A stretch of 64,000 bases of DNA from Theristus sp. LFF4_11 (taxonomy: Eukaryota > Nematoda > Chromadorea > Monhysterida > Xyalidae). The translations under genes and the position numbers were made by a program. Below the pieces are notes generated by a model that was not told the DNA's origin, did no database searches, and was given only the letters and a program-made list of their open reading frames with translations. Numbering within the stretch: position 1 is the stretch's first letter; each line of letters opens with the position of its first letter. Below, in pieces: positions 46,801 through 58,700 of this stretch. The stretch is from NCBI GenBank assembly GCA_030248135.1, contig JASANC010001870.1, positions 1 to 64,000 of the forward strand, read 5' to 3'.

Positions 46801-48525
46801 GTTTGAATGCAGCGGACCGGTTGTGTGACCAGCAGCACAGTGAGTCCGTTGGTTTTGACTCGACTGTGAGAGGGAACTGATTGTTAGAAACAAAAAAAAC
46901 CAGCCGATTACAGAACAGCACACCATTTCTGAGCGCAGCAGCATAGAGTTGTTGGTTGACCCAGCAGTCAGCGAACGGGTGTGCGAGCATCCACGTTTTC
47001 ACTTCTTCGATGCCTCTTCTCAGACTGAACTGCACCAGCGAGAATTCAGCAGGCCAATAGTCACGTTCGTATTCAACGTAGGCCGCCACCGACAGAACGT
47101 AGAACGATCGATCCAACACGTATTGCATTCGATCTGCAATTGATGTGCAGTGTTGTTTGTTTTATACAAACCCGGGAGCAATGTTGTTCTCATCGCAATA
47201 GCATGCAGATGCATCAGCGCACAGATTGTACCTTTGAGTTTATTGCCAGGTGGCCCGTTCCATGTGAGGTCACCGTCAATGTCCCTTTGATCACGCTCTC
47301 GTTTCAACATGAACGCCTCGATGTCCGTCTCATCATAGTACTGCAACAAAAATGACGATAAATCGTACAGCAAAGAGATGGGGCGACAGTTCAAGCACTA
47401 ATCACCCTGCGTGCTTTCGTTGGTAACCAGGCACGTTTTTTACAGACGCTGTTTTCGGTATAAACAAATGAACGAGGTCACAAACAACTGCAGATCGATT
47501 GTCTGCTTCCTCGGCGACAATCGCAGGCCGCCGGTCTGACTTCTTTTTGCCGACTTTGCCCACCGACGGCGGCTGCTGCTCTTTTTGGGCGATGTAGCGT
47601 TCGCGTGTCTTCTTCTTTTCCTCTATCCATTCGTCGGTCCGACGAAACTGCTTCGACTTATCTTTCCATGCTTTCCTTTCTTCCTCCGACAATTCCTGTC
47701 GTTTTAAAATTTGAATTTTTTTACTCTCGAATTCAAATTACGTGCAAACATGTGCGAAGGGGAAAAACGACCGACGATATTTCGCGCAACAAAGTCCGAA
47801 AAGGTGCATGCAATCCCATGAATTATCGATTCAATACAGTCGAACTCTAAAATATAGGGAATCAGCTGATTGGTTGGTGATGGTGATCGTGATGCATACA
47901 TTCTATGCAAACCAAACTCCGCGTCCCCACAGCATTTCCTTTATAGAAGCATGCACCATGTGACCACCAACCAATCAGCTGATTCCCTATAATTTAGAGT
48001 TCGACTGTAAATAAAGCACACTTTCACGTCGTCGGATTTCATCGCACAGTTCGAATTTGATGTTGCACTTTCTGAATTCATTCTGCCTTAATTACTCAAT
48101 GACTTTTTTCACGATTGTTTATTTCTTTACCCGTCGGCCGTTTTTCCAATTGAACTTTTTTACAATCTCAACATTTTGCTGGTTCACATATTTGACGAAC
48201 AGTGTCAACTAAAAATCCATACCACAACGACAGGCGATGAAGAAACATGCATTACCATTCCTTGTGTAAAGATTTCAGCAGAAACCATCAAATTATGAAA
48301 AAGTGGAAACAAGCCGAGAGGAATACACGCTATCTTTCAAACGTACAAAATTCAAGATTAAATAAAATTACGGAAAATGAGCGAACAAACCTCCCAAAAT
48401 GATGATGCCCTGTCAATGATTTCTGGCATGCTGAACGAACGCCCTTCAGATCGCTCCAAGTATGGTTTCACTTGTTCACGTGCAAACAACGCGTAGCCGC
48501 CAATTTGAGGCACCTTCTGCGGCAT
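43898..48525 (-). CDS. MAEL: Maelstrom (HMG box plus MAEL domain), piRNA-pathway protein
   Basis: Germline factor acting with Piwi in transposon silencing. Exons on the minus strand: 48525-48391, 47695-47444, 47340-47232, 47133-46924, 46734-46534, 46453-46234, 45847-45735, 45607-45426, 45332-45220, 45113 to about 44875, and a last exon from about 44180 to 43898. Exons 1-2 form an HMG box (GGYALFAREQVKPYLE ... FWE|ELSEEERKAWKDKSKQF). The MAEL domain, an RNase H-like fold, shows all EHHCCHC positions: AEFSLVQFS, WMLAHPF, EAHLKIP, IVCAEDL, and YCEYHW with CTC. The Ser/Ala-rich tail (exons 8-11) contains LVSFDEPPLL and is supported only by phase. Introns hold four MITEs. An ATG at 48525 starts the HMG box directly. 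Confidence 0.82.
44252..44465. mobile_element. CRE-bearing MITE (copy 2), in last Maelstrom intron
   Basis: 214 bp flanked by TA, nearly identical to 7712-7932 across its length: TTCAAACGTGTCCGGACTAA, two ATGACGTCAT palindromes, and GTGGGACACGTTTAAAAAAA at the right. Confidence 0.82.
44609..44755. mobile_element. CRE-bearing MITE (copy 3, divergent)
   Basis: TTCGAACGTGTCGCACGTAA plus ATGACGTCATG at the left and TGACGTCATTTCGATGCGAC at the right. Shorter and more diverged internally, containing GCATGCGCTTTCAAGCACGG. It lies only about 145 bp from copy 2. Confidence 0.65.
46059..46184. mobile_element. Short palindromic element in a Maelstrom intron
   Basis: CCGTTTATGCCTGACGTATG is mirrored by CATACGTCAGGTATAAACGG about 125 bp away. 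The centre is dense in TACGTCGTCGTACGTCAGG-type palindromes. No target duplication is clear. Confidence 0.65.
47837..48007. mobile_element. TA-flanked MITE with 44-bp inverted ends in Maelstrom intron 1
   Basis: 171 bp between TA dinucleotides. Left end CAGTCGAACTCTAAAATATA continues to GGGAATCAGCTGATTGGTTG. The right end is its near-perfect inverse. The inner GCTGATTGGTTGG motif recurs as solo pieces near 32.6, 52.2 and 53.0 kb. Confidence 0.85.
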
Positions 48526-48654
48526 ATTTAGAAACGATGCGATGCTGGGTTCAGTAGCTCACTAAAAAGAAAATTTAGTAAAAAATTGGTAAATTTAGAA
48601 AAAAGTAAAACATGTTTTTCAGTCGGTTGGTCAAACTATGAGATCTTGTTGTAA

Positions 48655-49925
48655 AAATCCGGATTTTTTTCAAATTTAAAAAAATTTGAACTTGAAAAAA
48701 AATAGAAATTTTTTTTTCTACTTTGTTCTGAAAACTCGATTTATGGCATAATTTTTTGAAAGTTCAAACCAAATTTTTTTCCCAACTTCTTTGTGTGCTC
48801 AGGTACAAGCTATTATTTGGTCATTTTGACCGACGTACTCCATGTTTTTGATTTGGATGACTTCTAGGGTCAATTTTTAGCGTTGAAATGACTTAACTGA
48901 ATTGAAATATCGTTTCAGAAATCGTTTTGTTGCAACTTAGAACATGTTTTTCAGTCAGTAGGCCATGAGATGAACATGATATCCTGTTGATTGGCGTATG
49001 TTATTGGTCTACAATGGAGTTGTGCGATATATTGTTAAACAATTGGAGCGGAGGTGTTGGTCAATACCACATCACACGACCGTTTTTCAGATGCCCGACA
49101 ACATGGCCACATAAAACTTGCGTGCTAAGCCAAACTAACGTGTTAAACATGCGTCTGTCAGTTGCCCACAACGTGATCGCGAAATCATGGTACGTGTTTT
49201 CGATACGATGATTTGAAGAGTGGGCTCTCGCCATGTGGCAGATAGCATAGCTGGTTAAACGAACCTGCTGAAAGTGTCTTGGGGGGGGGCGACCGGGTCG
49301 ACAGGGGTTGCCGACTTAGCAACAGCAAACAGGAATTTTTGAACACAGTCAAATTTTGGTAATTTTCTAAAGAGGAACAACTGAGAACGGTTCAATATTC
49401 AAGTACACGTCAAAAATTGTCCTGTTTTACTGTTGAAAATGCAACTTTCCCTCTATGAAATGGACATAATTTCAATAAAACACGATTTTCGCTCTTATAG
49501 TTTTCCGGATCGTTGTGAAAATAGTCTAGCTGAACTCAGCTCGACGAGACGCTTCGAACAAACCTAACTTGTAAAAAAAAATTTTAATTTTTTTAATTTA
49601 AAAAAATCCGAATTATTTTTCCTTAACCCTAGGCCTACCGACTGAAAAACATGTTCTAAGTTGCAAGAAAACGATTTCTGAAACGATATTTCAATTCAGT
49701 TAAGTCATTTCAACGCTAAAAATTGACTCTAGAAGTCATCCAAATCGAAAAACATGGAGTACGTCGGTCAAAATGACCAAATAATGACATTTACCTAAGC
49801 ACACAAAGAAGTTGGGAAGAAAATTTGGTTTGAACTTTCAAAAAATTATGCCATAAATCGAATTTTCAGAGCAAAGTAGAAGAAAAATTTTTCAAATTTT
49901 TTAAGTTCAGAAAAAAATCCAAATT
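48655..49925. mobile_element. Large inverted repeat, about 300-bp arms
   Basis: The left arm (about 48655-48965) contains GGCATAATTTTTTGAAAGTT, GGTCATTTTGACCGACGTAC and AACATGTTTTTCAGTCAGTA. The right arm (about 49630-49925) holds the same in inverse order. The arms enclose about 660 bp. The left arm is preceded by a direct repeat of its own inner end at about 48609. Arm sequence is related to the hAT-like element at 10375-11122. No transposase. Confidence 0.75.
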
Positions 49926-50713
49926 AAAAAAAAACGAAAAAAATATAAAAAAATTTTTTAAACCCCTTAACCCTTGGCATGGTTTTGTCAGTTATCAATC
50001 AGTTATCAAAAAATGTTCTTTTGTGATGTCTGGAAAGTGTGTTTTTTGCAGATGGTGAAACTCAACGATGCAGTTAAGTAAGATTTGCAGTTGGAAAGAA
50101 CGTCACGCTGAACGCATCCCATTCAAAAAATTCACGGGCAGTTCGCGACCGTTCATTGTAATCGGAACGGTTCTTTTGTGTGCTGGAGGTTTTAGTGCCA
50201 TTAGATTCGTCGTCGTCACACAGAAAAACAAAAAACAGTCAGAGGTTGCTGCAAATACACGTCAATGAGCGTCACTTTCTGAAGCAAAGGTTAGCTGAAC
50301 GAGTCCCAGAATTTACCATTTCATAGACCACACCGCATACGGCGATATGGATAGTTGTCTGTTGCAGGAGGTGTCTCCCTTCCTACAAAAATCAAATCTA
50401 TCTCATTTGAATATTTTTAGCACAGCACAGCGGCAAAGTTGAAGTTGAAGCTAGTTTTTACTATTTCGCAGCCGCCTGACAATCTGAAATTTTTGACATG
50501 AAATCCGGTTATTTTCGAAGACATGAAATTGTTGGTCCAACACCAAATCATCGTTTGTGCTTTAAAGTCGGCAGTTCTAAATTTGGCTAATTTTTTTCAG
50601 AAACCATTTTCTTTCATTTTTGACAATTTTATGTATGATTTGGTTGTTTTCCCTTCTCGTGTCTTTGTGAATGGTTTACGAGTGTAACATAACACTAAAG
50701 GCGAAAACACCAT

Positions 50714-50866
50714 TTAGTTTTTTGTCCGTACGCACAGACGTCGTTCAAAATCCCGTGCCGAAACCAATTGTGTCTGTAATGCATTATGATAGCACACACG
50801 ACATGATTTCTAAATCGCGTGGCCATTTTTTAAGTGTCGTGTCCGTGCGTACGCACAAAAAACTAA
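50714..50866. repeat. Imperfect palindromic element
   Basis: TTAGTTTTTTGTCCGTACGC and inverse GCGTACGCACAAAAAACTAA about 150 bp apart, with further pairing inside (ACGACATG / TAGCACAC region). Probably another MITE. Confidence 0.55.
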
Positions 50867-51367
50867 TTGCTAAATCCCCCTTAAGTCGTGCATGTTACAT
50901 GTGTTCATCATATTTAAATGTTTTAAAATGCCCAGCAAGTATGATATGTGGGGTTTAACGTGTTCCTTTTTGAATTACAATTATTCATTGAATCATTCGA
51001 ACTGTGTTGATTCATTTCGAACAGCAGATAATGAACAAGAATTTGATTGCACTGGAGACTGGACGTATCGACATTGATCAAAGGTCTTTATCTGCAGAGA
51101 TAACTGCATGAAAATACACTGACAATGTTTTCCACGTAAATACAAGCAATAGAGAGGCTGGGGCTACAGCGGGGACCATTATTCTTCAGTGGTGGTACCT
51201 CTTCAAAGTTTTGCTAACAAATAGAACGGAAGACTAGTCTTGACCGACGCAAGAATTAGGTCGGTGCTCGGTGTGCACGTTTGATGTGATTCTCCAGTTG
51301 TGGAATGTTCAGTTGCACCCATGTTCAATTTTACCATTCATTTTTTCAGCGTTGTTTTTGGTGATAC

Positions 51368-54326
51368 ATGGGCGACACTAAAAAGATTGCAGCGCTCGTC
51401 AGTTGGTTGTCCGGTCAGCACGTCGATTGTTCGCGACTGCGACCGTCCTATCATGCAGGTTGTGCTTTTGAATCGAAATCATCGGTTGGATGTTGTGTGT
51501 TCGTGTGCAGTTTCTGTCGCCATCCAGCATTTGGTTTGTCTGTGTTCCGTTCCAATCTGATGAAACACTGGCACGAAGTAACACTTACATTCACATAAAA
51601 CGGCGGAGAAAAGAACGATCACTATCGCTCAAGTTTTTAAAACTTGTGGTTTCAACAATTCCTATTTTTTCGTTGAACCATTTCGTCATTTTTCTCAACT
51701 AACGAAGATTTGCAGGTATCATGATTCTTACATGATTGAAAATTTGTCGGTATGCGGGTGTTGGAATTGCGACTTTGCATAGCCTTTTGTTGTTGATGAT
51801 TCTTTTGATGGTTTTGTTGATAAGCAGTCAAAAATAATGTTTGAACAAAGAAGAATGAATGTTTTTCATTGCCTGTTATTTCAGATAGCAGCTGGGGTTT
51901 GACAGTGGCTGACTACACGCGCGAGAATGAACTGTTGCTTGAAGTGCCGGACAGGCTGATCATTCGTTCCAGTTTGATTGTCCACATTGCTCCGTACAAG
52001 GAGGCGTTGAAATGGTGCGCCAACTTTATCAACACGTTTTGCAGCAGAATTCTCCGTGCGAAATATTTTGCGCAGTCTATTCTTTTATCATATCCTATTA
52101 GCTGCTTGATTGGTGCATGTGAGCGTAACCACGTGATGCGTCTGATGCGTGCATTCTGTGCAGGTACTGCTGTAGAGGCGGAGTCGAGATCTGCACAACA
52201 TGCATGTATCACCAACCAATCAGCCGATATTGGAATTGAGTGCATTCGGTTGTTGTGCGTTTCAGTTGTCCGGGTGTGCTGTCATCATTTGAGCTGCTCG
52301 TCGTGTTCGTGTGCCACGAGCGCCTGCGTGCGTCTGCCTCTCAATGGCATTGCTTCATCAGTTCACTGCCCGACATGGCCAGCTTCGCGCGAATGCCAAC
52401 GTCCGCTGCACTCGACGCGCCCGGCTCAGCTGGCTGCTTTGACGCTGATTGGCTGCCGCCTGCTATACGCACGCCGTTTCGTAAACTTCGGCAGCATTTA
52501 CAGAACAGTATGCGAAAATGTCGCATGTTTGTTGACAAGACGAACTTGCTGCAAACGTTGATCGGTGCGAATGATGACAAAAACGCTGCGACAATCACTG
52601 ATGATGTGCTGCTGTGGGCGTGGCATTGTGTGAACACACGCTGTGTCTACATTGACAACGTCGACAATGAGCTGCTTGACAACGCTGACGGCGATACGAT
52701 CGCCTTGATGCCGTTCTTTGATTTGCTCAATCATTCGCCCGTCGCTAAAGTTGGTGTTCGTTTTGCAAATGGGCAATCATGAAGCAGTATTTAGGGACGC
52801 GTAGCTATGTTTTAAAACATAACTATGCGTCACTGAAAATACTGGTTCATGGTTTCCGCTTGTAACTTCTTGCGCTGTGGTATCATCCGTTCTGTAGTCG
52901 GACTCTGAAAGTGTGGTTCATGACCGCGTCATTCTTGCCTTCTGGGTAGACATTGCTGTGGGGGAGGAGGTGGAGTCTGTTCTGCACATAAAACGTGCAT
53001 CTCGTCATTAACCAATCGACTGATAGCCTGTAATTTAGTGTTCGTTAGCTGCTGCATACCAACTGTATAAATTATCATGTGAACTAGAGATTCCAATAAC
53101 CGGACGACGGTTTTGATGTGCATGACATTTCCTTCATGACAGGCCCGAGCAAGCTACTACCGCTACACGAACAGTTATCGCCTCTATGCGGAGCGAGGTG
53201 GTATTTGTGCCGGCGAACAGCTGTACATCTGCTACGGACCGCATTCAAATGCGAAATTACTCGTTGAATATGGCTTCACGTTGCAGGAAAACCCAAACAA
53301 CAGCGTCACTGTCACAAACGGTACAAGTGGAGTAATTTGCTTGACGCTTAAAAGCGCCGAATAAAACAATAGATCAGAACCTTTTTGTTGTTTTTAGTCT
53401 CACTTCGACGTGAGAATTGAAAGTTTTTTCCTTGAACATCAATGTTGTGTGATTGATTATAGCTATTAGAAAATGTGGCGAAATTTTCAGAGGAGCTTTA
53501 TGTGGCGGCGCAACAATGCGCAATGCCAGTGACCAGTGCACATTTGCAGGCGCTGAACAAAGCAATCAGTTGGTGAGCTCGCGTTTGTTTCGTTGTGTTT
53601 TGTTTGCTTCATGGAAACAAAGCAGTCAGAAACGTGGATTGCAGCCGCATGTGGGAAAGCGAATACGAACCATCTTGGATGCTAATGGGCGCTCTGAAAC
53701 TTATTTCTATGGACTCGAAGCAGCTGTGGTATTTCATTTTGTGTTTATAATTGATCAGAGATGAATGGATCTATGGATAGTAATTGACATTCAACCAGGT
53801 GTTCTATGCGGTGTATTACGGCCTGAACAAGTGGCGTTTTAGGCTGCCAACAATCAAAGTAGAATTGTTAAAAATAACAATAAAAAATGACTTTCAGCAC
53901 GTCCACTGGCACGGCCACAATTTATCAACATGCTAAAGAGTTCCTTCACGACCGAACCTTGGCAGCACTCGGCGTGAAATTGATGAGCATAATACGCGAT
54001 TCGGTCGTTGTGAGTGTTTTTTGTTACTTGCATGGATAACATGCTGCTGCAAGCGATTTGCCACGAGTATGCGCCGCATTCACGAGTGTGCCTGAGCGAA
54101 TTGAGTGTTTTTGACGCTGCAGACCGAGCACGAGCACGTGCGCCAGCAGTACTCATCGACACGCTTTGCGTCCGATCTCGATTCACTTTGGGACGACGAC
54201 GTTCGCGTTCACACGCAGTGCATCGGTCGTCTCGAGAACATCGTCACTTACGGCGTCGTCGATCCCGCCGACATTTCGTCAGATGATAGCTCTACCAACA
54301 ATGGCGACATTTTTGAATTGGCATGA
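51368..54326 (+). CDS. SETD4: SETD4-type SET-domain lysine methyltransferase
   Basis: Non-histone/histone lysine methyltransferase of the split-SET RuBisCO-methyltransferase-like family. Nine exons: 51368-51458, 51885-52035, 52266-52749, 53143-53320, 53491-53572, 53626-53728, 53799-53830, 53898-54009, 54123-54326. It opens MGDTKKIAALVSWLSGQHVD. The SET N-part reads SSWGLTVADYTRENELLLEV, the insert iSET follows, then MPFFDLLNHSPVAK carries the conserved DxLNHS motif. EQLYICYGPHSNAKLLVEYG supplies the catalytic Tyr and the family-typical CYGxHxN. The helical C-terminal substrate-binding part is less conserved, ending in an acidic tail (DISSDDSSTNNGDIFELA). Length and the YGPHSN box favour SETD4 over SETD3 or SETD6. 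Confidence 0.85.
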
Positions 54327-54641
54327 TACAGCTTTAGAATTTTGATGGTGCTACTCATTGATCGTCTGATACAATAAAACAAACTTTTCTGCGCAATAGT
54401 TGTGGCGGGGGATTGTGGTGGTGTTGCACAGCACACGCTTAGCTGGTGACCATTCACAGCTTGGCTGTACTATTTTTTTGCTTTTTTGTTTCACATTTTT
54501 GCTTCGTAATTGAAATGCTTCATGTGCACTGACTGCTTGCATCGTGAGTTCAGCAGGCTAACTGATTTGCTCGACAGACTGCTTGCAGTTGGTCGATTGC
54601 GTCGTGCTCGCATTTGCTGCGGAGATCAAGAGCACGCACAG

Positions 54642-55444
54642 AATGGTGCTGCCACGTGAGCGCAGTGTCCGCGTGACGTTGATGACCAATGACGCGTGTG
54701 CACGACTGGTGCACGGACACCGCCAGCTGCAACAGGCACGGCGTCGTGTGCACGCACGGCAACTCGCTGCACACGCGCAACGCCAACGTGGCGCCTGCTT
54801 CACGCAGCAGACTCAGCAGAACTGGCAGGCACTCCGCGAAAGCGTGAAACACGCCGCTGGCGTCTGCAAACAACGGGCGCTCAGTGAACTGAACGACAGC
54901 ATGCAACAGCAAATGCAGGTGCGCTCGATCGTTCCGGTCGCTTTCCCGCCGGGTCCAGAAAGCCAACGGCACCGACGAACTCCGGTGGATTTGGCTTGCT
55001 TTCAATCGAGCACTGACGCTGTTGACACGTATCGAGCCAACAATGTCGAGCAGCACACAGCCGACGTGCGCACCACAAACGACCACAAAAGCGAGTGCTT
55101 GCTTTCAGGAGCACAGTGGCTTGTTGCGCACAGAGCAAGCGCGCAGAGAGGCGCAGCAGCAGGAGGCAGAGCGTCGTGAGCGAGTGCAGCAGCGGGCGCT
55201 GCTGCGCCATCGACAGGCGTTGCAGCGAGCACGTGACGAGCACAGGCGCACGCACAGCGCACGCGAGACGGCCCTGCAGCGAGTGCGCACGGCGAGGCTG
55301 CTCGCGACAGAACGCTCGCGCGCGCACTCCAACGCAACTCGGCTCAATCCGAACGATGTGCGCAGTGAGAAGACACGGCTTGCGGAACGTAATCAATCGA
55401 ATGGTGCGCCGTGTACCTCCAAGAAATGCGTGCTGCTCGACTGA
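54642..55444 (+). CDS. Small coiled-coil protein, unidentified
   Basis: Two exons, 54642-54918 and 55109-55444, join in phase 0 to about 204 residues. The start MVLPRERSVRVTLMTNDACA is followed by Gln/Arg-rich helix (HRQLQQARRRVHARQLAAHA) and a second helix of heptad character (EQARREAQQQEAERRERVQQ through ALQRARDEHRRTHSARETA). It ends KKCVLLD. Composition and layout resemble axonemal or cytoskeletal coiled-coil proteins, but no family is assigned. A long open frame also exists on the opposite strand. The plus strand is preferred because it splices cleanly and shows coiled-coil periodicity. It starts 315 bp after SETD4 and is convergent with the carotenoid oxygenase. Confidence 0.6.
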
Positions 55445-55707
55445 AAGCAAGATCGAACGTCGCTGACACATTCGCCATCGCGACCGTTTCTCTGTTCCAA
55501 ACTTGCACTCACATAACGCTTTTTAGAAGTTGTTTGACTAGTTTTTTCGACCATCAAAAATAACGATAAGGTTACCTGAGTAATCGCGGTATAAAATCAA
55601 CCAAATCAAAAGCCCGATCGATTCGGTGAACTAACGCATGATAGAATTTTGGTAAATGACAAATCAAGTAAACTGAACAATTAAAGATATCTTCGGCCCT
55701 GAAGTGA

Positions 55708-58700
55708 TCACGTACGAGGCATGTAGTGCGAATGGAAGCTGAATGGAATCTTTTCAGGTACGTAGGCACGGCCGATTTCGTCGAACGTGCCAGCGTCCAG
55801 GGCCAATAGAAACGCTTGCTCATTTGCGGACGCATTAGAAACAGGTGATAGTATCACTCCTGAAATTCGTCCTCCAGTTTGTTTTGATCATCAAAAGGTG
55901 ACGCCAACGATTGTGCTTTCACCAACCGTCGTCCTCGCGTGTTCCACCGGGTCTTGCAACGAATATCGGCTCACCAGCTACTTGGTTTTCATTGTCCGCT
56001 TTCCAGCCTTTGAAATCATTTCGATCGCGTGTGTCGCATTTTATCAGCTTTATAACAAACAGAAAGAAAGTCAAATAATTTTGTGTGAAGGTGATTTTCT
56101 AATCCACAGGCGTACCCCTGCACAATCGCGTGACCACTGCGTTATACCATAACAGTAGCGATACTTGATGCCGTTGTACTGTTCGTAATTCACACGCGGC
56201 AGTTCAATTGCTGGAAACTTTGAACGTATTTTTTTTTATTTACCAAGATTTCATACAACCACCAACCATGGTCACAGAGTATCTCCGGGCGACAGTGCAC
56301 CGTTCCGTCCGGCAGCCAGATTGCCTTCGCTTCTGTTTTGATTGAATGATGTGACAAAATGTTGTCGCCATATTTTATACCCTGAAATGAGCGCATTGAT
56401 CGCAGTGATAACCAAATGTGCAGCTTTCAAATCAAGAAAGCGTCAGACCTCAGGCAAACGCAGCGGTATCACAAGTCTGCGAACACTGGACGCATAATCG
56501 TTCAAGTTCAAGTGTCCCTCTCGCAGCTGCTTCAACTGAGCGCCCTGTATCACTTGCACACCGTCGTCGTAGGCACAGATGTCGCAGATGACACAACCGT
56601 CCTCTTCGTATGCGTTGATGTGGTGGAACGTGAAAAACGCATCTGAACGGTACTCCAACTCGGACACCCTGTCGCCCGAGCTCAGCGATCGCAAGTGGAT
56701 TTTTGTCTGCAAATTTGCGGCAAACGTAACTAAATTCGACAATAAACGTTTGTGCGCAGTGGCGGCAATGAACAACAACATTGAAAGTTGCTGTCCCACC
56801 AAACATAACCATTAACCATTGATCAAGTCGCAATCAATCGAGAGGCGTATGCGCAATGTGCTTTGTTCCTTGCAATATGCTACACGACCTACTTTTTTCT
56901 CCGGATAAAACTCGATCGATCTGTGGTATGGTTCACCACGCACGGTGGACGTGAGCAGTTTGACAATGTTCAGCTTCAACGGCATTTCCAGGAACACGAG
57001 CGTCTGGGCAGTGACCCCGAAACTGTGGTAGTACGACGGACACAGTCGGTCGCTGATCGCGATGCTCGTCAGCACGTTCGCTGATTCGTAAGCGGCTGCA
57101 ACAAGACATTCAGTTGAGCCTCTTCGTTGCTACATACTGCTAACCACTCACGTATCATTTTAGAATGCTGAGAACATGCAAAATTACGGGACGATTTCGT
57201 AGTTGGTGGAGGCACATTGAACAAAATGTAATCGCGAGTGCTCGTGCCCATGTTGATCACGTGTCCATCAGTCATGTAATGCGGGTGTGCTGTCATCGAG
57301 TTCACTGCTACCAATTGTGTAAAGTCAATTCCCTGCAGATAAAACGACAACAGATTACTGACCAAGTCATTCATAATGACAAAAAGCGCTTCAAAAAGTC
57401 AAAATCATCAGATACAATGTAAGCTAGAATTTTGAAACTCTTGTCCATACGAGGTTTTCAGTTACCCCGAGAGTTTCCAGCGTCTCAGGGTTGATTTCTC
57501 GCATCTGCGTTGTTTCCGTGATTGCAAACACTTTGTCACCGCTCTGCACAAAGTTCACAACAGCGTTGTCAGTCACTTCGGACGGATACAGCGGCAGATA
57601 ATACGAGAAATACCTGCGAAGGTGTTGATGGCACATGAAACTGTTTAAGCATCAGATGGTACCGAACCGACAGCACGTACCGATTGAATATATTTTTGCA
57701 GGGGTCAGGATAACCGATTGTGCCAAACTCAGAAACGATTATTCGATTGGCAGCCATGTTCGTGTTGTATGTTCTGCTGCGCAGATAACGCGTGCTGTAG
57801 CGTACCTGCACATTCAAACACAAACTAAATGCAGATTTTTTTGCAACGAAGAAAACGAAAAATCAACCATCAACTGACATTTCCGTTTCGCAGTTCCCAT
57901 TTCTGCAGCAGTGCCATGCCGTCAAACCAGTGATTATATTCATCCGGTCCAATTTTGAACATGCCTGGTCCATTTCTTAACACGATTCCACTGAGCCACT
58001 CCGGAAAGCTTCCTAAAAACAATATATTTTGACAATCAACTAAAACAAAAACAACAAATAAATGCCCATCATACCATCTTACGTCATACGCATACATTCA
58101 GGGCTCGAATTTTTTTAAACTTAAGAAAACTTTTTTTTAAATCGAGATTTTTAATTGATTTTTTCAATTTATCAAAAAACGAATTTGTGCTATCAAAATT
58201 GTACTTTCATCTGAAAATGCGTTTAAGACACTTTCCAAAGAAAGTGACTTCATGATTTTTTGTCCAGAATTTCGTGTGGTTATTTGAACCAACATTGATT
58301 ACAAATCCATCTCTTTCTCGTTGCACAAGTTGATATTTAGTTCTGGTTTTGTTCTCACCACCAAATACCAAAACATTCTCACAATTCTCTGTATGCAAAT
58401 ACCACTTACGGAAAATGCTGATCCTTTTTACTATTTGGTTCTGAATGAAAATGTTTCTCTTTCTCTCTAAAAACTAAAAAGTAAAACGTACAAAAGGAAA
58501 AGAACTACGTGGCTAGAGCGTGTAACAACATTTCGTGTGGACCTTGTTTTTGGTTTTTTTTCACAAAAATCGGGTTCTTTTTCTAGCCCTACGCATACCT
58601 TCAATGCGAGCGTTGCACGGTTCTGGACACTCCGAAATGTTCTCCCACAAGTTGGCCGTCTGAATCGAATTGTTTCTTCCAGTTTTCGCCATCACCTCGT

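Larger units (their letters stand above)
48526..51367. other. Divergent intergenic region, Maelstrom / SETD4
   Basis: 2.8 kb between the two divergent starts. It is dominated by the inverted repeat at 48655-49925 and the palindromic element at 50714-50866. Small ORFs (50.07, 50.67 kb) have no motif. Promoters of both genes should lie at its ends. Confidence 0.45.

Noticed and set aside
46723..46944. Open frame between two Maelstrom exons (NFVPRDLKLSDPNVTFFFRP)
   Set aside because: Direct splicing of 46924 to 46734 keeps phase and joins conserved blocks; including this stretch breaks the domain, though an alternative exon cannot be excluded.
54550..55086. 178-codon open frame on the minus strand
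   Set aside because: It overlaps the plus-strand coiled-coil gene, lacks splice logic and motifs, and is explained as the mirror of a Gln/Arg-rich GC-rich exon.
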